The notes: a model not told the origin generated them from the letters alone. Counted from the stretch's first letter, positions 39,190 to 47,624 are shown. The stretch is 64,000 bases of DNA from Palsa-948 sp964481195 (GCA_964481195.1 CAYZTB010000013.1:1-64000), one strand, 5' to 3'. Numbers and translations: made by a program.

Positions 39190-40416
39190 TTACGCATCCA
39201 ATTCTCCTGCTATCACATTCATAGCACTCATAGTAAGAATGGCATCTGAAAGTAAACTCCCTTTTATGATTTCGGGATAGGCTTGGTAGTAAATAAAACT
39301 TGGTCTGCGGAAATGTAAACGATAAGCACAACGTCCCCCATCGCTAATCAGGTAAAACCCTAACTCTCCGTTTCCACCTTCAACGGCATGGTAAACTTCA
39401 CCTTTAGGAACATCAGATTCGCCCATTACAATTTTAAAATGATAGATGAGCGCTTCCATGTTATTGTATACTTCTTCTTTAGGAGGTAAATAAAATTCTG
39501 GAACATCAGCATGAAATGGTCCATCAGGCATATTTGCCATTGCTTGCTTGATGATGCTTAACGACTCCCACATTTCCTGTTCACGAACATTAAAGCGATC
39601 ATATACATCACCATTTTTTCCTACGGGAATATTAAATTTAAAATCTTCGTAGGAGCAATATGGATTCATTACTCGAACATCGTAGTCAACACCCGTAGCA
39701 CGAAGGTTAGGGCCGGTAAATCCATAGTTGAGTGCACGCTCTGCATTAATGCCCCCAACGTTTATAGTACGATCCATAAAAATGCGGTTGCGAACAAGTA
39801 AGCTTTCAAATTCCTCCAAATGTTTTGGTAATATCTCTACAAAGTCTTTAAGTTTTTTCCAAGCCACTTCGTTCATGTCGCGCTCCATACCACCAATACG
39901 ACCCATGTTAGTTGTTAAACGAGCACCACAAACTTCTTCGAATATTTCATAGATTTTTTCACGTAGTTGAAACACGTATAAGAAACCTGTCATGGCGCCA
40001 CTGTCAACGCCAATTACACTGTTGCAAATCAAATGATCTGCAATACGAGCCAGCTCCATCATAATAACGCGTATGTATTCAGCACGCTTAGGAACTTTAC
40101 AGCCAATGAGTTTTTCTACAGTCATACACCAGCCAATATTATTTATCGGTGATGAACAGTAATTTAATCTGTCAGTAAGAACCGTTACCTGATAAAAAGG
40201 TCTGTGTTCAGCAATTTTTTCAAAAGCTCTGTGAATGTATCCAACCGTAGGTTCTGCCTCCATGATAATTTCTCCATCCATCTTCAGGATGTTTTGAAAA
40301 ATACCATGCGTTGCAGGATGGGTAGGGCCAAGGTTTAAAGTGGAGTAGCCACCCCCACCCAAACCCTCCCCCGAAAGGGGAGTGCTTTTAGTGCTTTTTT
40401 GTTTTAGTTCACTCAT
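39190..40416 (-). CDS. nuoD: NADH-quinone oxidoreductase subunit D
   Basis: A 408-residue complex I 49-kDa subunit homologue. The start of the fold is TLNLGPTHPATHGIFQNILKMDGE, followed by VGYIHRAFEKIAE, the NMGRIGGMERD region and FRRPSFIYYQAYPEIIKGSLLSDAILTMSAMNVIAGELDA at the end. The N-terminal extension (KSTPLSGEGLGGGG) before the conserved core comes from a read-through palindromic repeat at 40366-40382. It is the last nuo gene here; the usual nuoE-N do not follow. Confidence 0.95.
   Translation of the reverse strand: MSELKQKSTKSTPLSGEGLGGGGYSTLNLGPTHPATHGIFQNILKMDGEIIMEAEPTVGYIHRAFEKIAEHRPFYQVTVLTDRLNYCSSPINNIGWCMTVEKLIGCKVPKRAEYIRVIMMELARIADHLICNSVIGVDSGAMTGFLYVFQLREKIYEIFEEVCGARLTTNMGRIGGMERDMNEVAWKKLKDFVEILPKHLEEFESLLVRNRIFMDRTINVGGINAERALNYGFTGPNLRATGVDYDVRVMNPYCSYEDFKFNIPVGKNGDVYDRFNVREQEMWESLSIIKQAMANMPDGPFHADVPEFYLPPKEEVYNNMEALIYHFKIVMGESDVPKGEVYHAVEGGNGELGFYLISDGGRCAYRLHFRRPSFIYYQAYPEIIKGSLLSDAILTMSAMNVIAGELDA
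40364..40384. repeat. palindromic repeat in the 5' end of nuoD
   Basis: CTCCCC at 40366-40371 pairs with GGGGAG at 40377-40382 around five bases; it encodes PLSGEGLG near the NuoD N-terminus. Confidence 0.65.
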
Positions 40417-40427
40417 AATTCTTTTTT

Positions 40428-40477
40428 TCCTCCCCTTTTCCCGAAGGGACTCCCTTGGAGGGGGAGGTTAGGAGGGG
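40428..40477. repeat. GC-rich palindromic repeat between nuoD and nuoC
   Basis: CCTCCCC (40430-40436) pairs with GGGGGAGG (40460-40467) around an inner CCCGAAGGG and CTCCCTTGGAG segment; a further GAGGGGC follows. It occupies nearly the whole nuoC-nuoD gap and is very close to the copy inside nuoD. Confidence 0.7.
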
Positions 40478-40483
40478 CTTCTA

Positions 40484-40987
40484 TTACCTACCAAACATTT
40501 TATCGTCTTTATCAGTTCTAGTTCCATCTTCTAGCGGATATTCTTTTCGCATGGGATGATAATTCATTTCATCCATGTTTAATATTCTTCTCAAGTCAGG
40601 ATGCCCTTTGAAAATAATGCCGTAAAAATCATATTCTTGTCTCTCTTGCCAGTTAGCGGAAGAAAACAAAGGAGTCATGGTAGCTACAGTAGGATCAGAA
40701 ATAGGGAAGAATGTTTTTAAGCGAATACGTAAGTTCTTAGGCATGTTATGTAGTTGATACATTACGCCTAATTCCTGGCCTTTGTTGTTTGGATAATGTA
40801 ATCCACAAAGCGTAGTCATAAATTGAAAACCCATTTCCGTATCTTCTTTTAGATACTTAACAACATCAAAAATATTTTCACGCTTTATTATAAAAACCGG
40901 AAAGTCATAGCTCTGCTCGGCAGAAATAATTGCTTCGCCAAATTTGGTTTGTAATTTTTCGTGTATGTATTGTAAAAGATTTTCCAC
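40484..40987 (-). CDS. nuoC: NADH-quinone oxidoreductase subunit C
   Basis: A 167-residue complex I 30-kDa subunit homologue, with FMTTLCGLHYPN, the signature ERQEYDFYGIIFKGHPDLRRILNMDE and KEYPLEDGTRTD near the C-terminus. It belongs to the peripheral arm, linking NuoB and NuoD. It is separate from nuoD (not the fused NuoCD of E. coli) and lies 24 bp downstream of nuoB. Confidence 0.95.
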   Translation of the reverse strand: MENLLQYIHEKLQTKFGEAIISAEQSYDFPVFIIKRENIFDVVKYLKEDTEMGFQFMTTLCGLHYPNNKGQELGVMYQLHNMPKNLRIRLKTFFPISDPTVATMTPLFSSANWQERQEYDFYGIIFKGHPDLRRILNMDEMNYHPMRKEYPLEDGTRTDKDDKMFGR

Positions 40988-41011
40988 GGCTTTTTATTTT
41001 TTACCTATTAC

Positions 41012-41575
41012 CTACTGACCCTCCATTCCATAACTCTTCATCAAATCTTTATATTCAGGTGATTGCCTTCTTCTAAAAGTTTCTTTTCCAACCATGTCTT
41101 GAATCAGCATAATCCCGTCAATCACTTGTTCCGGACGAGGAGGGCAGCCCGGCACATAAACATCTACCGGAATAATTTTATCTATTCCTTGTAAAACGCT
41201 ATAGGTATCAAATATGCCGCCACTGGATGCACATGCACCCATGGATAGTACCCATTTTGGCTCTGCCATCTGCTCATATACTTGCCTAACAATAGGCCCC
41301 ATTTTTTTTGCAATCGTGCCCATCACCATTAAAAGGTCTGCCTGTCTGGGGGAAAAACTTAATCGCTCGCTGCCAAATCTTCCAAGGTCATAATGCGATG
41401 CCATCAAGGCCATGAATTCAATTCCGCAGCAAGAAGTAGCAAAGGGAAGAGGCCAAATAGAATTTTTGCGAGCAAGACCTACCGCTTTTTCTAGCGAAGT
41501 AGCAAAAAATCCCGGCTGCTGATGTCCGTCTGGAGATTCAACAATATTGACTTTTGGTATTATTATATCTGACAT
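41012..41575 (-). CDS. nuoB: NADH-quinone oxidoreductase subunit B
   Basis: A 187-residue PSST subunit that carries the terminal iron-sulfur cluster N2. The cluster ligands are seen as the Cys pair in SCCGIEFMA, the Cys in SMGACASSGG and the Cys in VPGCPPRPEQ. It would hand electrons to quinone at the NuoB-NuoD interface. nuoC follows by 24 bp. An ASCH-domain gene separates it from nuoA. Confidence 0.96.
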   Translation of the reverse strand: MSDIIIPKVNIVESPDGHQQPGFFATSLEKAVGLARKNSIWPLPFATSCCGIEFMALMASHYDLGRFGSERLSFSPRQADLLMVMGTIAKKMGPIVRQVYEQMAEPKWVLSMGACASSGGIFDTYSVLQGIDKIIPVDVYVPGCPPRPEQVIDGIMLIQDMVGKETFRRRQSPEYKDLMKSYGMEGQ

Positions 41576-41583
41576 TTTGTTCT

Positions 41584-41621
41584 TAACTCTTAGTTCCTGA
41601 TTTTTAGTTCCTAGCTCCTAG
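41584..41621. repeat. TTAGTTCCTAG short repeat
   Basis: The gap between nuoB and the ASCH gene holds near-repeats of CTTAGTTCCTGA / TTAGTTCCTAGCTCCTAG, a low-complexity array of roughly 10-12-bp units. Confidence 0.5.
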
Positions 41622-41960
41622 TTATAATTTTACCCATATTACTGCTCCTCTTGGGTGTTTATACGGTATAGGTTTTTTGTATCGTTTGGCTTTACTCAAA
41701 AACCAAGCATATTTCCATTTGTCAAGTAAATCTAAATCGTCAATTTTGTGATACTTAATTAAGTGTTTCTTTTTAGGAACCATCTCTTCTGAGCATCCTG
41801 TTAAATTAACTTCGCCAACAATAAGTCCTGTTCCTGCTTCAATCAACTCAATTTTCCCTCTAATACTTGTTTTAGTTGTTCGCATTTCCCAAACTTTACC
41901 CTCGTTAAATATTTTATCTAACCAAATTTTTTGAACTATTAATGCTTTTTCTATATTCAT
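41622..41960 (-). CDS. ASCH (PUA-like) domain protein inserted in the nuo operon
   Basis: About 112 residues from the ATG at 41960 (a longer frame to 41981 adds seven residues). The ASCH pattern is clear: KALIVQKIWLDKIFNEGKVWEMRTTKTSIRGKIELIEAGTGLIVGEVNLTGC, with the E-R-T strand, a later HKIDDLDLLDKWKYAWFLSKAKR helix and closing PYKHPRGAVIWVKL. ASCH proteins bind RNA or act on nucleosides. There is no link to complex I, so its place between nuoA and nuoB is odd; it is flanked by low-complexity repeats on both sides. Confidence 0.75.
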   Translation of the reverse strand: MNIEKALIVQKIWLDKIFNEGKVWEMRTTKTSIRGKIELIEAGTGLIVGEVNLTGCSEEMVPKKKHLIKYHKIDDLDLLDKWKYAWFLSKAKRYKKPIPYKHPRGAVIWVKL

Positions 41961-42033
41961 AATATGGGTTAAATATAGCAATGTTTATATTCCATTTTTG
42001 TACCTCAAACGGCACATAGACTAACCGTTCTTA

Positions 42034-42141
42034 CCCTTTATCTTCTCTATCTTCTGCCTTATCGCTTCTGCCTTCTGCCTTATCGCTTCTACCTTCTTCG
42101 CCTTTTCCCCTCTGCCTTAGTACATATTCCTTCTGCCTTTT
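42034..42141. repeat. CTTCTGCCTTATCG low-complexity array
   Basis: Overlapping words TTCTGCCTT, ATCGCTTCTGCC and CTTATCGCTTCTACC recur five or more times between the ASCH gene and nuoA. The array lies inside the nuo transcript. No gene is seen in it. Confidence 0.65.
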
Positions 42142-42144
42142 TAT

Positions 42145-42510
42145 CTACTCCCATTTCAAGGCTCCTTTTTTCATGATGTAATAAAAGCCTACCATGAAAA
42201 ATGCAACAAATAAACCCATCTCCATGAGTCCGAGTACACCAAGATCTTTAAAATTTACTGCCCATGGATACATAAATATCACTTCCACATCAAATAAGAC
42301 AAATAAAATAGCTATCAGAAAATATTTTATTGAAAATGGTATACGTGCATTTCCTTGTCCTTCAATGCCGCATTCAAAACTCTCCATCTTTACTTTGGAT
42401 CTTCTTTTTGGACCAAGGATGTGTGTGACAAACATAGTAGTAGCCACAAAACCTGCTGCAACCAAAAAGGTAATAAGAATCGGAAGATAATCTAGTGAGG
42501 AGTTCTGCAT
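42145..42510 (-). CDS. nuoA: NADH-quinone oxidoreductase subunit A
   Basis: A 121-residue membrane subunit with three helices: YLPILITFLVAAGFVATTMFVTHILG, then the conserved loop KMESFECGIEGQGNARIPFSIKYFLIAILFVLFDVEVIFMYPWAV, and MEMGLFVAFFMVGFYYIMKKGALKWE. The ECG-x-RIPFSIKYF segment is diagnostic of NuoA/ND3. It is the first gene of the nuoA-ASCH-nuoB-nuoC-nuoD run. Confidence 0.96.
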   Translation of the reverse strand: MQNSSLDYLPILITFLVAAGFVATTMFVTHILGPKRRSKVKMESFECGIEGQGNARIPFSIKYFLIAILFVLFDVEVIFMYPWAVNFKDLGVLGLMEMGLFVAFFMVGFYYIMKKGALKWE

Positions 42511-42731
42511 AAATACCTTGATTTTACTCTACACAAATTTATACAAAATAGGGTAGGTTGTACCTGATAATAGTGGATATTATTAGCCACAGTTATTCAC
42601 GAATTGAAAAACTAAAGTTTTTGTTTTCAGTCATTTATGCTTTTAACAATTTTTATGTGTTGACTTTTGCTACTCATTTATTATCTTCGTGTAGTCTCAA
42701 GGAAAATTCTTGAGGTAATTAATATCAGAAC

Positions 42732-42935
42732 ATGAATAAAATGTATGAAATGTCAAAGCAGATTTTACAAGGCGTAAGTTTTGATAAAAAGCTTTTTCGT
42801 AAGGAATTAGTAAAGGCTAGGAAATGGTTAAAACCTAAAGAGCGAACACTTTTATATGGATGGTGTCTTACTCAGTTTGGCATGTACAGAGATGTAATTT
42901 TGGAAGTGTATAGACATACGGTTTCCAAGAATTAA
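42732..42935 (+). CDS. small conserved hypothetical protein
   Basis: 67 residues: MNKMYEMSKQILQGVSFDKK, then LFRKELVKARKWLKPKERTLLYGWCLTQFG and a short helix. It has the composition of a compact helical protein with an exposed basic face. I recall similar 60-65-residue Bacteroidota proteins of unknown function, but no named domain. It stands alone on the plus strand between nuoA and queG, and a palindromic repeat follows it. Confidence 0.6.
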   Translation: MNKMYEMSKQILQGVSFDKKLFRKELVKARKWLKPKERTLLYGWCLTQFGMYRDVILEVYRHTVSKN

Positions 42936-42939
42936 TCGC

Positions 42940-42997
42940 CACTCTCAGGTCGAGCTACGCTCCCAACCTTTCTGGTTGTCCGAAGGGGAGAGAGGAA
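42940..42997. repeat. GC-rich dispersed repeat downstream of 42732 gene
   Basis: CTCTCAGGTCGAGCTACGCTCCCAACC ... GGTTGTCCGAAGGGGAGAGAG forms an imperfect palindrome (CTCTC/GAGAG and CAACC/GGTTG) with the CCGAAGGGGAG words of the repeats at 40364 and 40428. It could serve as a terminator for both neighbours. Confidence 0.55.
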
Positions 42998-43024
42998 TAC
43001 AAGCACTCAATAGAATAATGTCTT

Positions 43025-43984
43025 TTAAATCATATCCTTTGGAGAGGACTTAGGTGAGGTCTTCAGAAATTTAATATTCCGTTTTATCCCTTCAAATTTA
43101 GGCCTGGAAAGAGGCGAGTCTTTAAAAGTTTTTTTAAAAATTTCTTCCGAAATTTCTTCCCAATCCTTTTTTGAAAAGTTTAATATTTCGGGCTTGGCCT
43201 TAAATTGCGGCTCGTTGTGTGGGGTAGAAAAAGAATTCCAAGGACAAACATCCTGGCATATATCGCAGCCAAAAGCCCAGTTATCAAATTTCCCTTTCAT
43301 TTCCTGAGGAATATTTTCTTTTAGTTCAATGGTAAAGTAGGAAATGCATTTGCTTCCATCAACTACATACGGTTCGGAGATTGCATCGGTCGGACAGGCA
43401 TCGATGCATTTGGTGCAGGTGCCACAATAATCTGCTACGGGTCCATCGTATTCTAATTCTAAATCAACTAATAGTTCTGCAATAAAGAAAAACGAGCCGT
43501 TGCTTTTGCTGATGAGGTTGCTGTGTTTTCCAACCCAACCCAAGCCAGCTTTTTTTGCCCATACTTTATCCATGACAGGAGCAGAATCTACAAAGGCGCG
43601 TGCATTTACTTCGCCAATATTTTCCTGTATGTACTCAATAAGTTTTTTTAATTTTTCTTTGATTACCGAATGATAATCTTTTCCGTAAGCGTACTTAGAA
43701 ATTTTTGGGCTGGCGTCCGAAGTTTGCCGAAGGGTGGTCTCCGGAAAATAATTCAACAACAAGGAGATGACTGATTTTGCTCCCGGCATTAATTTAGTTG
43801 GGTCAAGGCGCAGATCAAAATAATTTTCCATGTACTGCATTTTACCATGCTTTCCATCTTTCAACCATTTTTCTAAACGGGGAGCTTCTTCCTCTAAAAA
43901 TTCAGCTTTGGAAATACCACAGAAGTCAAAGCCTAGGCGTTTTGATTCTTGTTTTATGAGGGAAGTGTGTCTATTTGATAGCAT
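43025..43984 (-). CDS. queG: epoxyqueuosine reductase QueG
   Basis: 320 residues from the ATG at 43984; a longer frame to 44134 is only repeat sequence. The chain opens TSLIKQESKRLGFDFCGISKAEFLEEEAPRLEKWL and contains MDKVWAKKAGLGWVGKHSNL and two 4Fe-4S motifs: CGTCTKCIDACP and CDICQDVCPWN. QueG performs the last step of queuosine synthesis in tRNA, using cobalamin. At about 81-92 the sequence TTLRQTSDASPK replaces the normal loop and is encoded by a CCGAAG-type repeat (43713-43745). The gene lies downstream of ruvB, separated by a repeat and a duplicated start. Confidence 0.94.
   Translation of the reverse strand: MLSNRHTSLIKQESKRLGFDFCGISKAEFLEEEAPRLEKWLKDGKHGKMQYMENYFDLRLDPTKLMPGAKSVISLLLNYFPETTLRQTSDASPKISKYAYGKDYHSVIKEKLKKLIEYIQENIGEVNARAFVDSAPVMDKVWAKKAGLGWVGKHSNLISKSNGSFFFIAELLVDLELEYDGPVADYCGTCTKCIDACPTDAISEPYVVDGSKCISYFTIELKENIPQEMKGKFDNWAFGCDICQDVCPWNSFSTPHNEPQFKAKPEILNFSKKDWEEISEEIFKKTFKDSPLSRPKFEGIKRNIKFLKTSPKSSPKDMI
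43713..43745. repeat. CCGAAG-type repeat inside queG
   Basis: GTCCGAAGTTTGCCGAAGGGTGG within queG carries the two CCGAAG words seen in the other repeats, and encodes the loop residues TTLRQTSDAS. The reading frame is preserved. Confidence 0.55.
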
Positions 43985-44039
43985 TAAGGACAAAGATAGC
44001 GCCTTAGCTTGTATTTCTCCGTGTATTCTTTGCGCTGTA

Positions 44040-44155
44040 TTTTCTTTGAGAACTTTGTGGTTTCTGTCTTTTTTTTGAGGAAGGAATTTTTTAGTAGCTT
44101 TTAACCACAATGGACGCAAAGTAACAGCCCGCAAAGGTCACGAAGAGGGGTTGTT
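44040..44155. repeat. CACAAAG/CACGAAG dispersed repeat upstream of queG
   Basis: Contains CTTTGTGGTTTCTGT at 44053-44067 (identical to 39078-39092), then AACCACAATGGACGCAAAG, CGCAAAGGTCACGAAG. It sits between the truncated queG copy and the intact queG and is the boundary where the truncated copy loses homology. Confidence 0.65.
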
Positions 44156-44159
44156 TTGG

Positions 44160-44279
44160 ATTCACAGAGCCTGTAAGTTCTTCATTCACTAAAAATTCTG
44201 CTTTGGAAATCCCGCAGAAGTCAAAGTCTAATCTTTGAGATTCTTTTTTAATGAAGGAAGTATAATTTATTTTATTCAC
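44160..44279 (-). pseudogene. truncated duplicate of the queG 5' end
   Basis: From a GTG at 44279, five bases past the ruvB stop, the frame reads NKINYTSFIKKESQRLDFDF and CGISKAEFLVNEE, matching the intact QueG start (TSLIKQESKRLGFDF, CGISKAEFLEEE) with about 80 percent DNA identity. After about 35 residues it runs into the CACAAAG repeat and ends. This is probably the original ruvB-linked queG start, broken by repeat insertion, with the functional copy now downstream. Confidence 0.75.
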
Positions 44280-44283
44280 CAAA

Positions 44284-45306
44284 CTAAAACAAGCTCCCGG
44301 ATTTCGCATCCGGAGTTTTTCCAAGATGCTTATATGCCAATGCTGTTGCTTCTCTGCCACGAGGAGTTCTTTTTAAATATCCTTCTTGAATTAAAAATGG
44401 TTCGTACACTTCTTCGATGGTGCCGGACTCTTCTCCAACGGCAGTGGCAATGGTAGAAATACCTACCGGTCCGCCTTGAAATTTATCTATTAGTGTGCTT
44501 AAAATTTTATTATCCATTTCATCTAGACCATGCTGGTCTACATTTAATGCATTCAATGCAAACTCGGCAATCTTTACGTCAATATTTCCAGTTCCTTTTA
44601 TTTGAGCAAAGTCACGTACGCGTCTTAATAAAGCATTTGCAATTCGAGGGGTGCCTCTGCTTCTACGCGCAATTTCTTCTGCTGCCTTTTCGTCAATAGA
44701 AATATTTAAAATAGAGGAAGAGCGCAGCAATATTTTTTTGATGAGCTCGGAATCGTAATAATCCAAACGTAAATTTATGCTGAAGCGGGAGCGCAATGGA
44801 GATGTAAGCAGGCCTGCACGAGTGGTAGCTCCAACAAGTGTAAATGGATTTAATTTTATTTGTACGCTTCTTGCATTGGGGCCACTATCGAGCATGATGT
44901 CGATACGGTAATCCTCCATAGCAGAATATAGGTATTCTTCTACGGTTGTATTTAGTCGATGAATTTCATCTATAAATAAAACATCGTTGGGTTCTAAATT
45001 CGTTAACAACCCGGCTAAATCGCCTGGCTTTTCTAGTACTGGGCCAGAAGTTACGCGAACCTGAACGCCTAATTCGTTTGCTATTATATAAGATAGTGTA
45101 GTTTTTCCAAGTCCTGGAGGGCCGTGAAGCAGCACATGATCTAAAGATTCGTTACGTTGCTTAGCAGCTTTTACAAATATTTTTAAATTCTCGACTACTT
45201 TATCTTGCCCTGAGAAATCTCCAAAATCGGAAGGACGCAAAACTTTCTCTAACTCTTTTTCTGCAGAAGTAAGCTGTTGGTCAGAAGGATCGAGGTTTGA
45301 ATTCAT
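44284..45306 (-). CDS. ruvB: Holliday junction branch-migration ATPase RuvB
   Basis: A 340-residue AAA+ motor. Walker A is HGPPGLGKTTLSYIIANELG, Walker B is DVLFIDEIHRLN, then the beta-hairpin AMEDYRIDIMLDSGPNARS, sensor 1 GATTRAGLLTSPLRSRF and the winged-helix end VGISTIATAVGEESGTIEEVYEPFLIQEGYLKRTPRGR. It drives RuvA-bound Holliday junctions. A typical full-length protein. Confidence 0.97.
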   Translation of the reverse strand: MNSNLDPSDQQLTSAEKELEKVLRPSDFGDFSGQDKVVENLKIFVKAAKQRNESLDHVLLHGPPGLGKTTLSYIIANELGVQVRVTSGPVLEKPGDLAGLLTNLEPNDVLFIDEIHRLNTTVEEYLYSAMEDYRIDIMLDSGPNARSVQIKLNPFTLVGATTRAGLLTSPLRSRFSINLRLDYYDSELIKKILLRSSSILNISIDEKAAEEIARRSRGTPRIANALLRRVRDFAQIKGTGNIDVKIAEFALNALNVDQHGLDEMDNKILSTLIDKFQGGPVGISTIATAVGEESGTIEEVYEPFLIQEGYLKRTPRGREATALAYKHLGKTPDAKSGSLF

Positions 45307-45688
45307 GTACTTGACAAAAGTAATGCAAATAATGATTTATTTTTCGATTGTGTGGATATAATAAACCCTATTGAGCAATATGTCATACAAGTTAATCGAT
45401 CAATTTTGTGTCAGTCTAAAGAGAAGATTTGTTTTCAGGAGTCTATGGCTCATCTAATTAAGCACTCTCGCTAGAAGCTAGCATTTATTATTATTAAAAA
45501 GTAATTTTTTTAATCGCTTTTTAATAAGTACGGATTCCCTGCTATTAAAACAAATTCCCACTAACATCGTTATGTGAATAAGTCCAAAATGCATCCTTTC
45601 TATAAAGGAAGTTTGGAACTAATTTAGCTAGACCATGTTTTAATTTTTCTCCTTCAGGAAAAAAATAATTCGTGCTAAAAAAAATACT
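45307..45688. other. 382-bp intergenic region between ruvB and exbB
   Basis: The divergent gap is AT-rich and holds no gene that I can see. It contains an 11-bp perfect inverted repeat, TTATTAAAAAG at 45491-45501 with CTTTTTAATAA at 45517-45527, and a smaller GCTAGAAGCTAGC at 45470-45482. Promoters for both genes should lie here, but no clear TTTG/TAnnTTTG pair was identified. Confidence 0.5.
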
Positions 45689-46435
45689 ATGTTAAACTCA
45701 ATTTTACTTCAGATTGTTAGTCCATCTGCAGGCGATTCTGCTGGTGCCGCGACCAACGCACTTTCAAATGCTATGCCAGCAACTCCAGTTGCTGCACCAC
45801 TTTCGGTTTTAGATCTTGCTATGAAAGGAGGCTATGTGATGATTCCTATTGGGATTTGTTCCATTATAGCCGTCTATGTTATTATTGAACGCTTTATGGC
45901 AATACGTAAAGCCTCGCAAGGTGATATTAATTTCATGAATAACATTCGTGATTTTATTCATAACGATAATATTGCATCCGCACAATCGCTTTGTAAGAAT
46001 ACTACATCTCCTGTTGCGCGAATGATTGAAAAAGGGATTTCCAGAATCGGCAAGCCGCTAGCCGATATTGAAAAAGCAATTGAGAATGTAGGTAACATAG
46101 AAATCGTGAAGCTTGAAAAAGGCATGTCGGCTTTAGCAACCTGCGCAAGTGCAGCACCCATGTTGGGCTTTTTAGGAACAGTAATGGGGATGGTACGTGC
46201 CTTTTACGACATGAAAATGGAGTGGGAAAGAACACATGAGTCTATCAGCATTGGGGTACTATCCGGAGGTATGTTTGAGGCGATGATAACTACCGTAGCA
46301 GGATTGTCTGTTGGAATTTTAGCATTGATTAGCTACAATGTATTGTCAAGCATGATTAAGAAAGCGATATTTAAAATGGAGAGCTCCTCCATAGAATTTT
46401 TGGATTTGCTTCATGAATCTTCCTCTAAACGATAA
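45689..46435 (+). CDS. exbB: ExbB/TolQ-type proton channel
   Basis: A 248-residue membrane protein: first helix VMIPIGICSIIAVYVIIERFM, then the cytoplasmic domain, then the conserved C-terminal pair ATCASAAPMLGFLGTVMGMVRAF and ISIGVLSGGMFEAMITTVAGLSVGILALISYN. These are the MotA/TolQ/ExbB signatures. It forms the proton channel with ExbD that powers TonB. First gene of a three-gene operon; exbD is 26 bp downstream. Confidence 0.94.
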   Translation: MLNSILLQIVSPSAGDSAGAATNALSNAMPATPVAAPLSVLDLAMKGGYVMIPIGICSIIAVYVIIERFMAIRKASQGDINFMNNIRDFIHNDNIASAQSLCKNTTSPVARMIEKGISRIGKPLADIEKAIENVGNIEIVKLEKGMSALATCASAAPMLGFLGTVMGMVRAFYDMKMEWERTHESISIGVLSGGMFEAMITTVAGLSVGILALISYNVLSSMIKKAIFKMESSSIEFLDLLHESSSKR

Positions 46436-46461
46436 TAGATTCAAACGAAAAATACATTATC

Positions 46462-46866
46462 ATGAAACTGAAATCTAGAACAGCAACCAGTGCCACTTTT
46501 GAAATGTCTTCCATGACGGATTTAATATTTCTTTTGCTGGTATTTTTTGTGCTTATTTCTACTTTAATTGTACCCAACGTAAACGCTATGAAGCTGCTGC
46601 TTCCTAACAGCGAAACCAGCGATCCAACAAAGAATATAAAAGTGTCGATTGCTGTAAATGAAAAAGGGCAATATTTTTTGAATAACCAGCCGGTTCAAAT
46701 AGAAAATCTTCTTCCCATTCTGGATAATTTTCTAAAAGATAAAACCAACCCAGTAGTTATACTTCATGCAGAGAGAAGTGTGCCTATAGAAAATGTGGTG
46801 AAAGTGATGGACGTTGCCAATAAGCTAAAATTAAAACTTGTGTTAGCTACTAACCCGGAACGATGA
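46462..46866 (+). CDS. exbD: ExbD/TolR-type protein
   Basis: 134 residues: a short cytoplasmic tail (FEMSSMTDLIFLLLVFFVLIST) with the essential membrane-helix Asp in MTDLIF, and a periplasmic domain (VSIAVNEKGQYFLNNQPVQIENL ... VVILHAERSVPIENVVKVMDVANKLKLKLVLAT). It couples ExbB proton flow to TonB. It overlaps the TonB gene by 4 bp. Confidence 0.93.
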   Translation: MKLKSRTATSATFEMSSMTDLIFLLLVFFVLISTLIVPNVNAMKLLLPNSETSDPTKNIKVSIAVNEKGQYFLNNQPVQIENLLPILDNFLKDKTNPVVILHAERSVPIENVVKVMDVANKLKLKLVLATNPER

Positions 46867-47624
46867 TTGCCATAGAAAAAAAAGAAAGAATTTCTGGAGC
46901 AGCAGCAACCATTTTATTTCATGTGTTGCTTTTGCTACTTTTCTTTTTGATGAAACTCCCTAAAGAAGAAATTATTCCAGGCGAAGAAGGTACATCGCAA
47001 GCAATCTTAATTGATTTTGGAAGCAGTGCCGATGGAATGGGAAATCAAAAAGCAGTAGAGCCACAAAAAAATGTTCCAGAGCCACCAACCAAACAAAATA
47101 CAGCATCACAGCCTGATGAAACCAGTGCAACTCAAAATTTAGAAGCCACGCCAGTTGTTGTGCCAAAAACTACTAAACAGGAAAAAACTCCAGAACCTCA
47201 GCCGGATCAGAATCTATTAAACGTATTAAATAAAGTAAATAGTAAGAGTGGCGCCAATTCAGGCAATGGTCCTGGTCAAGTTGTTGGCGACATGGGCGAT
47301 CCTAGCGGAACCGATTCGAATGAGTATAGTCTTGTGTCAGGTAGTAGCGTAAAAGGCAAAATTAAAGGCAGTGGCAGAAAAATGATTGGCGATGTTGCCA
47401 TTCACGATGATTCCCAAGAAATTGGAATAGTTGCTGTAGAGATTATAGTAAACAAGTACGGAAAAGTTATTAAAGCTGAGCCTATCTTAATGGGATCAAC
47501 CACCACCAGTTCACATCTCTGGAAAAAAGCAAAGGATGGATTGATAAATCAGATTTTATTTAATCAAAGCGCAAAGGGGGAGGAAGCATACGGGACTATC
47601 TATATCAATTTCTCAGTTCGTTAA
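46863..47624 (+). CDS. tonB: TonB-like energy transducer
   Basis: A 253-residue protein: short basic N-terminus, single membrane helix AAATILFHVLLLLLFFLM, a Pro/Gln/Thr-rich periplasmic spacer (about 50-130), and a C-terminal domain with VAVEIIVNKYGKVIKAEPILMGSTTTSSHLWKKAKDGLI resembling TonB_C. With exbB and exbD it forms a complete TonB system. The spacer is rather short and Gly/Asn-rich near the C-terminal domain. Its stop overlaps the recJ stop on the opposite strand. Confidence 0.82.
   Translation: MIAIEKKERISGAAATILFHVLLLLLFFLMKLPKEEIIPGEEGTSQAILIDFGSSADGMGNQKAVEPQKNVPEPPTKQNTASQPDETSATQNLEATPVVVPKTTKQEKTPEPQPDQNLLNVLNKVNSKSGANSGNGPGQVVGDMGDPSGTDSNEYSLVSGSSVKGKIKGSGRKMIGDVAIHDDSQEIGIVAVEIIVNKYGKVIKAEPILMGSTTTSSHLWKKAKDGLINQILFNQSAKGEEAYGTIYINFSVR

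Noticed and set aside
43985..44134. N-terminal extension of QueG
   Set aside because: Encoded by dispersed repeat sequence; the family starts at 43984.
44091..44360. 89-residue frame overlapping the ruvB end
   Set aside because: It mixes ruvB antiphase sequence, the queG fragment and repeat DNA; only the queG-like portion is meaningful.
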